A stretch of DNA of 64,000 nucleotides, from NCBI RefSeq assembly GCF_002954775.1, contig NZ_PJME01000008.1:62001-126000 (forward strand). The letters are read 5' to 3'. The translations under genes and the position numbers were made by a program. This stretch comes from Streptomyces geranii (GTDB lineage Bacteria > Actinomycetota > Actinomycetes > Streptomycetales > Streptomycetaceae). Within the stretch, counting starts at the first letter, position 1; each line of letters begins with the position of its first letter. Positions 17,842 through 27,767 of this stretch are shown here, piece after piece. The notes below the pieces were generated by a model. It was not told where the DNA came from, searched no databases, and was given only the letters and a program-made list of their open reading frames with translations.

Positions 17842-19011
17842 TCACTCCGCCGACTCCTCAAGCGCCCGCAGCACATCCGCCACCAGGTCGCCCTCGTCCT
17901 CGGCGCCGACCGAGAGGCGGACGAAGCCCTCGGGCACGGCGTCCCCGCCCCACCTGCCGCGCCGCTCCGCCGTGGACCGCACTCCGCCGAAGCTCGTCGC
18001 GTCGTCCACGAGCCGCAGCGCGTCGAGAAAACGGTCGGCACGCGCGCGCGTGGGCAGCACGAAGGAAACCACGCACCCATAGCGCCGCATCTGCCGTGAC
18101 GCGATCTTGTACGAGGGGTCCTCCGGCAGTCCCGGATAGCGCAGCCCGGTCACCCCGGGCCGGCCGCGCAGGGCCTCGGCGAGAGCCAGCGCGGTGGTGT
18201 CCTGCCGGTCGACCCGCAAGGGGAGCGTGGCGATCGACCGGTGCGCGAGCCAGGCCTCCATGGGCCCGGGAATCGCCCCGACGATCTTGCGCCACCGCCG
18301 TACGGTGGCCATCGCGGCGGCGTCCGCGCCGGTGACGTAACCCAGCAGTACGTCGCCGTGCCCGGTGAGCTGCTTGGTCCCGCTGGCCACGGAGAAGTCG
18401 GCGCCCAGCTCCAGCGGGCGCTGGCCGAGCGGTGTCGCCAGGGTGTTGTCGACGGCCACGAGACAGCCACGCGCGTGTGCCGCCCCGGCGAGCCGCCGTA
18501 CGTCGCACACGTCGAGCCCCGGGTTCGACGGGGTCTCGATCCACAGCAGCCGCGCGCCGTCGAGGACGTCCAACTGGGCGTCGCCGCGGGTCGGGGCCGT
18601 GCGCACCTCGATGCCGTACGCCTCCAGTTGGGCCCGCACCAGCGGCAGCGCCTGGTAGCCGTCGCCGGGCAGGACGACGGTGTCCCCGGTGCGCAGCTGG
18701 GAGAAGAGCACCGACGAGACGGCGGCCATCCCGGAGGCGAAGACGAGCGTCTCCACGCCGTCCCGCCCCGGAGCCTCCAGCTCGCCGATGGCGCGCTCCA
18801 GCAGGGTCCAGGTGGGGTTCTCGTCGCGGCCGTAGGTGTACGGGCCGCTGGGGGCGCCTGGGAGGTGGTAGTGGGCCGCGAACACCGGGCCGGGGAGGGC
18901 CGGTTCGTGCTTGACCGGCTCGGGCAGCCCCGCCCGTACCGCGCGCGTGCCGTCACCCACACCCGGGTTCGCACGCACGCCCGAATCCTCGTCCGCAGCC
19001 GCCTCGCTCAT
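17842..19011 (-). CDS. Cystathionine gamma-lyase-type PLP enzyme
   Basis: 389 residues of the Cys/Met metabolism PLP family (fold type I). Lys213 in SGTKQ is the Schiff-base lysine; YTYGRDENPT near residue 60 and WIETPSNP near 157 are family motifs. It probably cleaves cystathionine or a related sulfur amino acid, though gamma-synthases share this pattern. Its start codon overlaps the ptpA stop by four bases (ATGA), so translation is coupled. A leading segment of about 35 acidic residues precedes the fold. Confidence 0.87.
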   Translation of the reverse strand: MSEAAADEDSGVRANPGVGDGTRAVRAGLPEPVKHEPALPGPVFAAHYHLPGAPSGPYTYGRDENPTWTLLERAIGELEAPGRDGVETLVFASGMAAVSSVLFSQLRTGDTVVLPGDGYQALPLVRAQLEAYGIEVRTAPTRGDAQLDVLDGARLLWIETPSNPGLDVCDVRRLAGAAHARGCLVAVDNTLATPLGQRPLELGADFSVASGTKQLTGHGDVLLGYVTGADAAAMATVRRWRKIVGAIPGPMEAWLAHRSIATLPLRVDRQDTTALALAEALRGRPGVTGLRYPGLPEDPSYKIASRQMRRYGCVVSFVLPTRARADRFLDALRLVDDATSFGGVRSTAERRGRWGGDAVPEGFVRLSVGAEDEGDLVADVLRALEESAE

Positions 19012-19499
19012 GCCGCCCGTCCCTCCACTTCCGTCCGTACCGCGGCGAGCAGGCCCTCGCTCGCCGCCTCCACCATCTCAAGGCACTCCTCGAAGCCGTC
19101 GACACCCCCGTAGTACGGGTCCGGGACGTCGAGGTCGCCGCCCGCGGCCGGATCGTAGGAACGCAGCAGCCGCACCTTCTCGGCGTCCTCAGGAGTGGGC
19201 GCGAGGCGGCGCAGTGCCTTCAGGTGGCCCGCGTCAAGGGCTATCACCAGGTCCAGACGGGCGAACCACGCGGCCTGGAACCGCCGGGCCGCGTGGTCGC
19301 CCTCGTAACCGGCCGCCGTCAGCACGGAGACCGTGCGCGGGTCCGCGCCGTCGCCCTCGTGCCAGCCGCCCGTGCCGGCACTGTCGACCTCGACCAGGCC
19401 GGCCAGCCCGGCCTCCGCCACCCGCGCGCGGAAGACGGACTCGGCCATCGGGGAGCGGCAGATGTTGCCGGTGCAGACGAAACAGACGCGATAGGGCAT
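19008..19499 (-). CDS. ptpA: Low-molecular-weight protein tyrosine phosphatase
   Basis: 163 residues. The P-loop C9-T-G-N-I-C-R15 follows strand VCFVC at the N-terminus, and the general-acid Asp lies in VPDPYYGG near the C-terminus. It dephosphorylates phosphotyrosine in cytoplasmic proteins. A Streptomyces PtpA of this type has been linked to secondary metabolism. It sits between a holin-like membrane gene (9 bases upstream) and the gamma-lyase (4-base overlap). Confidence 0.93.
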   Translation of the reverse strand: MPYRVCFVCTGNICRSPMAESVFRARVAEAGLAGLVEVDSAGTGGWHEGDGADPRTVSVLTAAGYEGDHAARRFQAAWFARLDLVIALDAGHLKALRRLAPTPEDAEKVRLLRSYDPAAGGDLDVPDPYYGGVDGFEECLEMVEAASEGLLAAVRTEVEGRAA

Positions 19500-19508
19500 C
19501 GGGCGTCC

Positions 19509-19886
19509 TCAGTCCTCGTCGGGCAGGACGATGTGCAGCGCCCAGGAGACGATCGAGATGATCAGACCGCCCAGGACGGCCGTCCAGAAGCCCTCGACAT
19601 GGAAGCTCAGGTCGAACTTGTCGGCCAGCCATGAAGTGAGCAGCAGCATCAGGGCGTTGACCAGCAGGGTGATCAGGCCGAGCGTGAGAATGAACAGCGG
19701 GAAGGTGAGCACCTTCACGATCGGCTTGACCAGGAAGTTCACCAGGCCGAACAGGAGCGCGACGACAACCAGCGTCCCGATCTTCTTGCCCGTGCTGTCA
19801 CCGGTCAGGGTGATCTTGTCCAGCACCCACACGGCCACGCCGAGGGCGCCCGCGTTGGCGATCGTCTTGACTACGAAATTCTTCAT
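19509..19886 (-). CDS. Four-helix membrane protein, phage holin 4_2 family
   Basis: 125 residues with four hydrophobic segments and the family signature of small actinobacterial holin-like proteins (GLVNFLVKPIVKVLTFPLFILTLG). Despite the family name these are chromosomal membrane proteins of unknown function. It is first of the operon with ptpA and the gamma-lyase. Confidence 0.85.
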   Translation of the reverse strand: MKNFVVKTIANAGALGVAVWVLDKITLTGDSTGKKIGTLVVVALLFGLVNFLVKPIVKVLTFPLFILTLGLITLLVNALMLLLTSWLADKFDLSFHVEGFWTAVLGGLIISIVSWALHIVLPDED

Positions 19887-19934
19887 GTGTCTGATCGTGG
19901 CAGACGAGATCGGTTACGAGTGTGGGCGAGGGCG

Positions 19935-20252
19935 ATGAAGGCATTCCGGTTGGATGAACTGGAGGCGGAACGTGCCGCCAACGACGGCGCCTACCTGCAG
20001 TTCCTGCGCGAACGGAACATGTCGGTCGGCCTGTACGCCCTGGACGCGGGCGAGCACGACCCGCAGCAGCCCCACAGCCAGGACGAGGTGTACTTCGTGG
20101 TGAGCGGACGGGCCGCGATCACCGTCGGCATGGAGACGACCCAGGTGGCGCGCGGCAGCGTCGTGTACGTACCGGCCGGGGTGGCCCACAAGTTCCACCA
20201 CATCAGCGAGGATCTCCGGGTCATGGTGGTCTTCTCTCCGCCCGAGAGCTGA
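19935..20252 (+). CDS. Cupin domain protein
   Basis: 105 residues, a single beta-barrel with metal-ligand positions in HSQDEVYFVVSG and a later VPAGVAHKFHH. The ligand or reaction is unknown. It is divergent from the holin-like gene with 48 bases between them. The ATG at 19935 (MKAFRLDELEAER) is preceded by GCGAGGGC. Confidence 0.83.
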   Translation: MKAFRLDELEAERAANDGAYLQFLRERNMSVGLYALDAGEHDPQQPHSQDEVYFVVSGRAAITVGMETTQVARGSVVYVPAGVAHKFHHISEDLRVMVVFSPPES

Positions 20253-20425
20253 CCCGCCGCCTCAGGGTTCCCTAGGGGATCGATCAGGGGAGGACAAGGG
20301 ATGCGAGGCCCCCGCCGGGCCGCCCTCCGGCCCTAGCATCGAAAGCGGAACATCGAATGTCCCGGCACGAGCGATGGGCACAGGCCCCGGCGGATGCGAC
20401 GGGCCGAGCAGTGAGGAAAAGGGCG

Positions 20426-20638
20426 ATGCGAGAGATCTTCGCGGGAATGCCGTGGTGGGTTAAGTGGGTCGCGGTGCCGGTCATCGCCCTCGTCGTGTTC
20501 GGCGGGCTGATAGCGACCGTCGTCGGCTTCGTCGTCGGCCTGCTCTTCAAGGCACTGGTCTTCGTCGCCCTGGTCGGCGGACTCATCTACGTCGTACGGA
20601 AGTTCACGTCGAGTTCGTCCTCGCGCAGCGACTGGTGA
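20426..20638 (+). CDS. Small membrane protein, DUF5326-like
   Basis: 70 residues. One long or two short hydrophobic segments (about 10-55) are followed by a basic and serine-rich tail ending SSRSDW. I recognise it as the short streptomycete DUF5326 type, with no known function. The ATG at 20426 follows GTGAGGAAAAGG; the frame extends upstream to 20357 without a better site. Confidence 0.68.
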   Translation: MREIFAGMPWWVKWVAVPVIALVVFGGLIATVVGFVVGLLFKALVFVALVGGLIYVVRKFTSSSSSRSDW

Positions 20639-20767
20639 CGGCCGAGGGGCGATCGGCGTACGCGGGACGGTGAGCGGGACGACGAGGGTGCCGGTAACAG
20701 GTTTCGCCGGTTCCCTCGGGCGGGGGAAGTTTCCCGTACGGGCCGTCTGCGCGCGGTGACAGGCCGT

Positions 20768-20773
20768 TAGAGT
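20768..20773 (+). promoter_or_regulatory. Possible -10 element for ssgR
   Basis: TAGAGT matches the Streptomyces -10 consensus about 100 bases before ssgR; no good -35 is seen. Just upstream (20724-20735) is a small symmetric element, GGGAA-GT-TTCCC. Confidence 0.3.
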
Positions 20774-20874
20774 CCGGAATTCGACGCGGGGACGGCCCCC
20801 GCGGACGGCGTATCCCCTCCTACCGTGTCTCTCCGCACGGGCAGCCCCCTCGCCTTCGAGAGTGACCCCCCGCC

Positions 20875-21795
20875 ATGGTCGACACCGCAGCCGCGGAACC
20901 ACAGGCTCCACCCGTACAGCGCCGGCCCGAGCAGCGGGCCGCGCCCTCCCAGGGGACTCGCGTCCGGCCCACCGAGAGACCCGCGCCGGCACCCGCGCCC
21001 GCCCGGGCATCCGCTCCCGTGCTCGAAGCGCCCACCGAGACGCACCCCACGGCCACCCTCATCGGCTCCGTGCAGCGGGCGATGCGACTGCTGGAGTCCG
21101 TCGCCACGCACGAGCACGGCGCCCCCGCCAAACAGCTCGCCCGCGAGACCGGCCTCGCCCTCCCGACCGCCTACCACCTGCTGCGGACCCTCGTCTTCGA
21201 GGGCTATCTGCGGCGCGACAAGGGGCTGTTCTTCCTCGGCGAGGCGGCCGAGCGGCTGGGCAGCAGCGGAGCACGGCAGAAGCGCCGCAGCACGGTCGTG
21301 GACGCACTCGCGCACTGGCGGGACACGATCGGCGTACCCGTGTACTACGCGGTGTACCGCGACGGCGAGATCGAGGTCATGTGCATCTCCGACACCCCCG
21401 CCAACCCGGCGGTCCAGGAGTGGGCGGACTTCCGCGAGACCGGCCACGCGCACGCCGTAGGGCAGTGCCTGCTCTCGCAGCTGGACGAGCAGGACCGCCG
21501 GGACCACCTCGAACGCCATCCCGTGCAGGCGGTCACCCCCTACACGGTGCGTGACAGTCACGCACTGCTGCGCCGCCTCGACCGGATGCGGCGGATGGAA
21601 CTGGTCGTGGAGCGCCAGGAGTACGCACTGGGGACGGTCTGCGCGGCCGTTCCGATCACCATCGGTGCCACCGCCGCCACATTGGCCATTTCTCTACCTT
21701 CCAACCAGGCTGATCGACTGCTAATCGCGGCTCAGCAGTTGCAGGCAGAGGTAGGAAGACTACTGGGGTCACTCGCGATCTCTATCAGTATCTGA
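20875..21795 (+). CDS. ssgR: IclR-family activator of ssgA
   Basis: 306 residues. A Pro/Ala-rich leader of about 55 residues precedes an IclR winged HTH (about 62-125, IGSVQRAMRLLESVA, then LPTAYHLLRTLVFEGYL) and the effector-binding domain. Its position 99 bases upstream of ssgA identifies it as SsgR, the activator needed for ssgA transcription in Streptomyces coelicolor. The predicted start ATG lies just after a CCCCGCC stretch with no clear ribosome site, so the leader length is uncertain. Confidence 0.9.
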   Translation: MVDTAAAEPQAPPVQRRPEQRAAPSQGTRVRPTERPAPAPAPARASAPVLEAPTETHPTATLIGSVQRAMRLLESVATHEHGAPAKQLARETGLALPTAYHLLRTLVFEGYLRRDKGLFFLGEAAERLGSSGARQKRRSTVVDALAHWRDTIGVPVYYAVYRDGEIEVMCISDTPANPAVQEWADFRETGHAHAVGQCLLSQLDEQDRRDHLERHPVQAVTPYTVRDSHALLRRLDRMRRMELVVERQEYALGTVCAAVPITIGATAATLAISLPSNQADRLLIAAQQLQAEVGRLLGSLAISISI

Positions 21796-21894
21796 AAACT
21801 CACTCCTTGTGATTCACCGTGTACTTTCAGCAAGATGCGAGCAGTATCAGAGCGATGATTACAGGCCAGTCCACGGCAAGTGACGGGGTAGGCG

Positions 21895-22332
21895 ATGCGC
21901 GAGTCGGTGCAGGCAGAAGTCATGATGAGCTTTCTGGTCTCGGAGGAGCTCTCCTTCCGCATTCCGGTGGAGCTGCGCTACGAGACCTGTGATCCCTATG
22001 CCGTCCGGTTGACCTTCCACCTGCCTGGCGACGCCCCGGTGACCTGGGCCTTCGGGCGCGAGCTGCTGATCGACGGCGTGGGCCGGCCGTGCGGGGACGG
22101 AGATGTGCGGATCTCGCCCGCCGACAACGACGTGCTGGGCGAGGTGCTGATCCGGCTTCAGGTCGGCGGCGACCAGGCGCTGTTCCGCTCGGGAGCGGCA
22201 CCGCTGGTGGCGTTCCTCGACCGTACGGACAAGCTGGTGCCGCTGGGGCAGGAGCGTTCCCTCGCGGACTTCGACGCCCATCTCGACGAGGCGCTGGTCC
22301 GGATCCTCGCGGAGGAACAGAGCGCCGGTTGA
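21895..22332 (+). CDS. ssgA: Sporulation-specific cell division activator SsgA
   Basis: 145 residues, almost the known SsgA sequence from its first residues (MRESVQAEVMMSFLVSEEL) to VAFLDRTDKLVPLGQE and a closing ILAEEQSAG. SsgA-like proteins occur only in morphologically complex actinomycetes. SsgA promotes septum formation and marks sites of wall growth, partly through SsgB and FtsZ. Transcription should depend on ssgR upstream. A bidirectional terminator follows. Confidence 0.97.
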   Translation: MRESVQAEVMMSFLVSEELSFRIPVELRYETCDPYAVRLTFHLPGDAPVTWAFGRELLIDGVGRPCGDGDVRISPADNDVLGEVLIRLQVGGDQALFRSGAAPLVAFLDRTDKLVPLGQERSLADFDAHLDEALVRILAEEQSAG

Positions 22333-22360
22333 GCGGATCGGCGGCGGGCCTCCCGACGGT

Positions 22361-22404
22361 GGCGTAACGCTTCTCCTGCACGGCGGGAGGAGAAGCGTTA
22401 CGCC
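22361..22404. terminator. Bidirectional hairpin terminator
   Basis: 16-bp perfect inverted repeat GGCGTAACGCTTCTCC/GGAGAAGCGTTACGCC with a 12-nt loop, between convergent ssgA and the YibE/F gene. Confidence 0.85.
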
Positions 22405-22429
22405 TGGCCCTGGCTCGGTGCCTGCGACC

Positions 22430-24466
22430 TCAGTGCTTGCGGCGACGGCCCTTCCCGGCCCGTGCCGGGGCCGACTGGGCCGCCGCCCCTGCCGCGGCAG
22501 CCGCACCCGCTCCGGCGCCCGCCTTCGCTCCCGCCGCGGCTCCTGCTCCGGGCCCGGCTGCAGCGGGCGTACCCGCGACCGACGGCGCCTTGCCCTGGCG
22601 GTCGGCCGAGACCATCAGGGCCGCCAGCAGCGTCGTCACCGGCACCGAGGCGACCAGACCGATCGAGCCCACCAGGGTCCGGACGATCTCCTCCGCGACG
22701 AGTTCGCTGTTGGCGACCGTCCCGACGCTGCTCTGCGCGATCGAGAAGAGCAGCAGCAGCGGCAGCGCGGCGCCCGCGTAGGCGAGGACGAGGGTGTTGA
22801 CGACCGACGCGATGTGGTCGCGGCCGATGCGGATACCTGCGCGGTACAGCCCGCGCCAGCCCATCGTCGGATTGGCCTCGTGCAGCTCCCAGACCGCCGA
22901 TGTCTGGGTCACCGTCACATCGTCGAGGACACCGAGCGAACCGATGATGACGCCCGCGAGCAGCAGGCCGCTCATGTCGATGGACGGATACAGGCCATGG
23001 ATGAGGCCCGTGTTGTCGTCGGTGTTGCCGGTCAGCGCGGCCCAGCCGATGAACAGCGAGCCGAGGACGCCGATCAGCACCAGCGAGATCAGGGTGCCGA
23101 GCACCGCCACCGACGTACGGGCCGAGAGGCCGTGGCACATGTAGAGCGCGATCAGCATGATGGCGCTGGCGCCGATGACCGCCACGACCAGCGGGTTCGA
23201 GCCCTGGAGGATGGCCGGCAGGATGAAGAAGGTCAGCACCATGAAGCTGACGGCCAGGGCGACCAGCGCCATCACACCGCGCAGCCGGCCCACGACCACG
23301 ACGGCGAGCGCGAAGATGCCGGCCAGCAGGGCCATGGGCAGCCTGCGGTTGACGTCGGTGACCGAGTACTGCAGGTCCCTCGGCGCGGAGGGCTCGTAGG
23401 CGACGACGACCTTCTCGTCCTCGTGCAACTGCCGTGACTGGTCCGGCTGGACGATCTCCGTGAACGTACGGCCCTTGTCGTCACCGGTGTCGACGCGGAT
23501 CGTCGCCCTCTTGCAGTCGCCGGTCGCCTGCTGCTGGGCCGAGGAGCCCTCGGCGGTGGACGTGTCGCCGGTCGGGGTGTCCCCCGAGGCGTTGACGGAC
23601 TTGCAGTCCACCGCGACGACCTTGGTGACCGTCGCCTCATGGGTCTGCCGGTCGAAGCCGACGCCGGTGCGTTCGTGCGAGGGGGCGCCGCCGGGCCACA
23701 GCACCACGAGCCCGACCACGACCGCCGCGGCGAAGGGGATCAGGATCGCCCCGATGATCTTCCGCAGGTGGATGGAGACGGGGGCGGCCGGTCCGTGGCT
23801 GTGACTGTGGCCGTGCGACGAGTGACCGTGGTTGTCGTCGGGTCCGTGGGAGTCACCGGGTCCGTGCCCGTGTCCGCCGCCCTGCCCACCGCCCGGTCCG
23901 TGCCCTTGCCCACCACCGGCACCACCGCCGTGACTGCCACCAGGCCCGCCACCGTGACCGTCAGCCGGTCCGTGTCCATGCTCATGGTGTCCGTGACCGG
24001 CGCCTTGATCCGGGCCGAATCCGTGATCGTGCCCGCCGCCTGCCCCGGAGCCAGGACCTGAGCCGGGGCCAGGCCCTCGCCCGCCCCCGGACGCGGGAAT
24101 CTGGCCGAACTGCCCGGTCCCGGGCCCCTCGGCACCGCCGAACCCGGAGTCCTGGCCGCCCGGGCCCGTGCGCCCGCCCTGACCCGCTGCCGACCCCGCT
24201 CCAGGCCCGTAGCCGTGCTCGACCCTCCGCCCGGGCCCGTATCCGGGACCAGGCCTGTCACTCGGTCCGGGCGCCCCGCCCGCACCGCCCGTTCCGGCTC
24301 CGTTTCCGGGCGCACCGCCGGGGCCGCCGGGGCCGTCGCCCAGCCGGAACCTGCGCTGCGGGCCGGTGCTCTCGCTGCTTCCGCTGCCCGGCCCGGAAGC
24401 GCGCCCGGCACCGGTTCCGCGCGGTGGCTCGGAGGGCGGGTACGGGGGTCCTTGCGTCGTGGTCAC
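22430..24466 (-). CDS. YibE/F-family membrane protein with Gly/His-rich N-terminus
   Basis: 678 residues. The first 230 or so are low-complexity: Gly/Pro at the start, then a dense run of GHGH, HEHGHG and GHSHSHG-type units (about residues 140-225) that could bind metal. A membrane segment (about 233-255), an extracytoplasmic domain of about 110 residues, then seven or so hydrophobic segments of the YibE/F domain follow. A basic Ala/Gly-rich tail (KGRRRKH) ends it. YibE/F proteins are of uncertain function. The GTG at 24466 begins MTTTQGPPYPPSEPP. Confidence 0.82.
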   Translation of the reverse strand: MTTTQGPPYPPSEPPRGTGAGRASGPGSGSSESTGPQRRFRLGDGPGGPGGAPGNGAGTGGAGGAPGPSDRPGPGYGPGRRVEHGYGPGAGSAAGQGGRTGPGGQDSGFGGAEGPGTGQFGQIPASGGGRGPGPGSGPGSGAGGGHDHGFGPDQGAGHGHHEHGHGPADGHGGGPGGSHGGGAGGGQGHGPGGGQGGGHGHGPGDSHGPDDNHGHSSHGHSHSHGPAAPVSIHLRKIIGAILIPFAAAVVVGLVVLWPGGAPSHERTGVGFDRQTHEATVTKVVAVDCKSVNASGDTPTGDTSTAEGSSAQQQATGDCKRATIRVDTGDDKGRTFTEIVQPDQSRQLHEDEKVVVAYEPSAPRDLQYSVTDVNRRLPMALLAGIFALAVVVVGRLRGVMALVALAVSFMVLTFFILPAILQGSNPLVVAVIGASAIMLIALYMCHGLSARTSVAVLGTLISLVLIGVLGSLFIGWAALTGNTDDNTGLIHGLYPSIDMSGLLLAGVIIGSLGVLDDVTVTQTSAVWELHEANPTMGWRGLYRAGIRIGRDHIASVVNTLVLAYAGAALPLLLLFSIAQSSVGTVANSELVAEEIVRTLVGSIGLVASVPVTTLLAALMVSADRQGKAPSVAGTPAAAGPGAGAAAGAKAGAGAGAAAAAGAAAQSAPARAGKGRRRKH

Positions 24467-24599
24467 CGCCCGATCATCGCAAGAACGACCGGGGCCCTCT
24501 GTTCACCTCGCCCAAATTGACGCTAGCGTTGAGGCACCTTTGCACACGCGGGAGCTCGGAGCACCGGGCTGAGAGGGCGCTGACCTCCGTCTTAGCGAT

Positions 24600-24613
24600 G
24601 TTTCACGTGGAAC
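24600..24613. other. parS: parS-like site within riboswitch, one mismatch
   Basis: GTTTCACGTGGAAC: one A-to-G change from the parS core, within the variable arm of the thiC leader. Confidence 0.55.
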
Positions 24614-24629
24614 ATGTGGAACGAGTGAT

Positions 24630-24643
24630 GTTTCACATGAAAC
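24630..24643. other. parS: parS-like site within riboswitch, one mismatch
   Basis: GTTTCACATGAAAC: a central G-to-A change. With flanks (24627-24646) it forms 9-bp arms around a CA centre, so it can also fold as an RNA hairpin. Confidence 0.55.
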
Positions 24644-24704
24644 ATCGGCAGACGGAATCCGCTGCGTCGACCGCTGAACCTGTTACCGGGTAATGCCGGC
24701 GTAG

Positions 24705-26528
<1,824 letters not shown>

Positions 26529-26562
26529 CACCGGCCCCGGTGGCGGGCCGGGACGGCGGTCC

Positions 26563-26600
26563 AGGTGGTCGGGCGGCTTCGACAGCCGCCCGCTCCACCT
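26563..26600 (+). terminator. thiC terminator
   Basis: Two-part stem: AGGTGG/CCACCT and CGGGCGGC/GCCGCCCG with a 7-nt loop and small bulges, 35 bases after the thiC stop. Confidence 0.8.
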
Positions 26601-26656
26601 GTGCCCTGAGCCCTCAGCCCTGCGTTCCGCAAGGACGCAGGGCCCCGCGTCGGGCG

Positions 26657-26677
26657 CCCGCCGGTCACTCCGGCGGG
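26657..26677 (-). terminator. Possible terminator overlapping the stop codon of the membrane protein gene
   Basis: 8-bp stem CCCGCCGG/CCGGCGGG whose 5-nt loop contains the TGA (minus strand, 26665-26667). Confidence 0.4.
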
Positions 26678-27540
26678 TGGTCCGGGCCCCCGAAGTCCGG
26701 GCTGGTGAAGTCCGGGCTCGAAAAGCTGGGGCGGTGGCTCGTGGTGTGACCGCCCTCGGGGCTGGTGAAACCGGGCCGGTTGTAGCCGAGGTTCGGCATA
26801 CGGCCGGTGGTGGGTTGCGGGGCGGGCTTGCGGTTCATGGCAGCCGTACCGGGATCGGCGAGGGCGTCGCGGAGGAACGGCAGGATGCCCCGCTCCAGCA
26901 GGGCTTCGCGCCAGGCCTCCCTGGCCAGCGCCACCTCCCCGGTCAGTTCGCCGTACGCCCCGGCCTCCTCCGGATCCGGGCTGTTGCGCAGGGCGGTGAG
27001 CAGCAGGCCGACCGCGGCGACGAGGATCGCCGCCGCGGTCACCGCACCGAACACCCATCCGGTGGTGAGCATGGTCGTGGCGAAGGCCGGCTCGGGGTCG
27101 AGCATCTTGAGGATGTAGCCCACGAGCAGGAAGATCGCCGCGGCCGTGCCCGCGAGGACGGGAGCCAGCACCGCGACGACGGCGACGGCGCCCGCCCCGG
27201 CGGTCTCGGCGGCGACCTCGCCCATGTTGGTGGCGAACCCCATCGCGCTCGTACCCGGCTCGGTCGAGCCGGACTCGCGGACGGACGTCGGGGTGGACGG
27301 CGCCGGGTGGCGCAGTTCGTCGCGGACCTTCACGTAGTGCTGGTATTCGGCCGCCGCGGCGACCGTGATGAGCGCGGTGGCGTTGAGTGCCATGGTGCGC
27401 AGTTGTTCGGGGTTCAGGCGCTGACCGACGGCGGCCAGTTCCGGGCGTTGTGGGGCGGAGCGCAGCGCCTCGTCGAGGATCCGCTCGTATTCCTGGCGGT
27501 CCTCGTTCAGCAGGTGCTGCGGAACGCTGTTCATGTGCAT
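26665..27540 (-). CDS. Hypothetical two-helix membrane protein
   Basis: 291 residues, no recognised family. Charged N-terminal region (1-65), a hydrophobic patch (around 50-65), two long membrane segments (about 125-155 and 170-200), and a C-terminal tail with short repeats of the form PSFSSPDFTSPDFGGPD. The tail repeats suggest an unstructured cytoplasmic end. The ATG at 27540 has GGAG nine bases upstream; 27534 is the alternative. It is convergent with thiC. Confidence 0.68.
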   Translation of the reverse strand: MHMNSVPQHLLNEDRQEYERILDEALRSAPQRPELAAVGQRLNPEQLRTMALNATALITVAAAAEYQHYVKVRDELRHPAPSTPTSVRESGSTEPGTSAMGFATNMGEVAAETAGAGAVAVVAVLAPVLAGTAAAIFLLVGYILKMLDPEPAFATTMLTTGWVFGAVTAAAILVAAVGLLLTALRNSPDPEEAGAYGELTGEVALAREAWREALLERGILPFLRDALADPGTAAMNRKPAPQPTTGRMPNLGYNRPGFTSPEGGHTTSHRPSFSSPDFTSPDFGGPDHPPE

Positions 27541-27767
27541 CCCCCGATGCTCCGTAGGGCTTGGGGCTCGGCATGCTGACGAGCCGTCGGGCAGAAACGG
27601 AGGGGAGCCTGCTACGGATAAGCCGATGGTAGAGCGGCGACGGCGCGCGGTGACAGGGGGTTTGAAGAATTTGCCGAGTGTCTCTCCCCCGGCAGACCCC
27701 TCCGCGACCCCCGTCCGGCGCGGTCGGCGGTCGGGGGACACCTGCCCCGGGAAGGCCCGGACAGCCG

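Noticed and set aside
23750-24350. Short tandem GGTCCGTG-type repeats as a DNA repeat array
   Set aside because: They encode the Gly/His-rich head of the YibE/F protein; they are codon-level repeats, not a mobile or CRISPR array.
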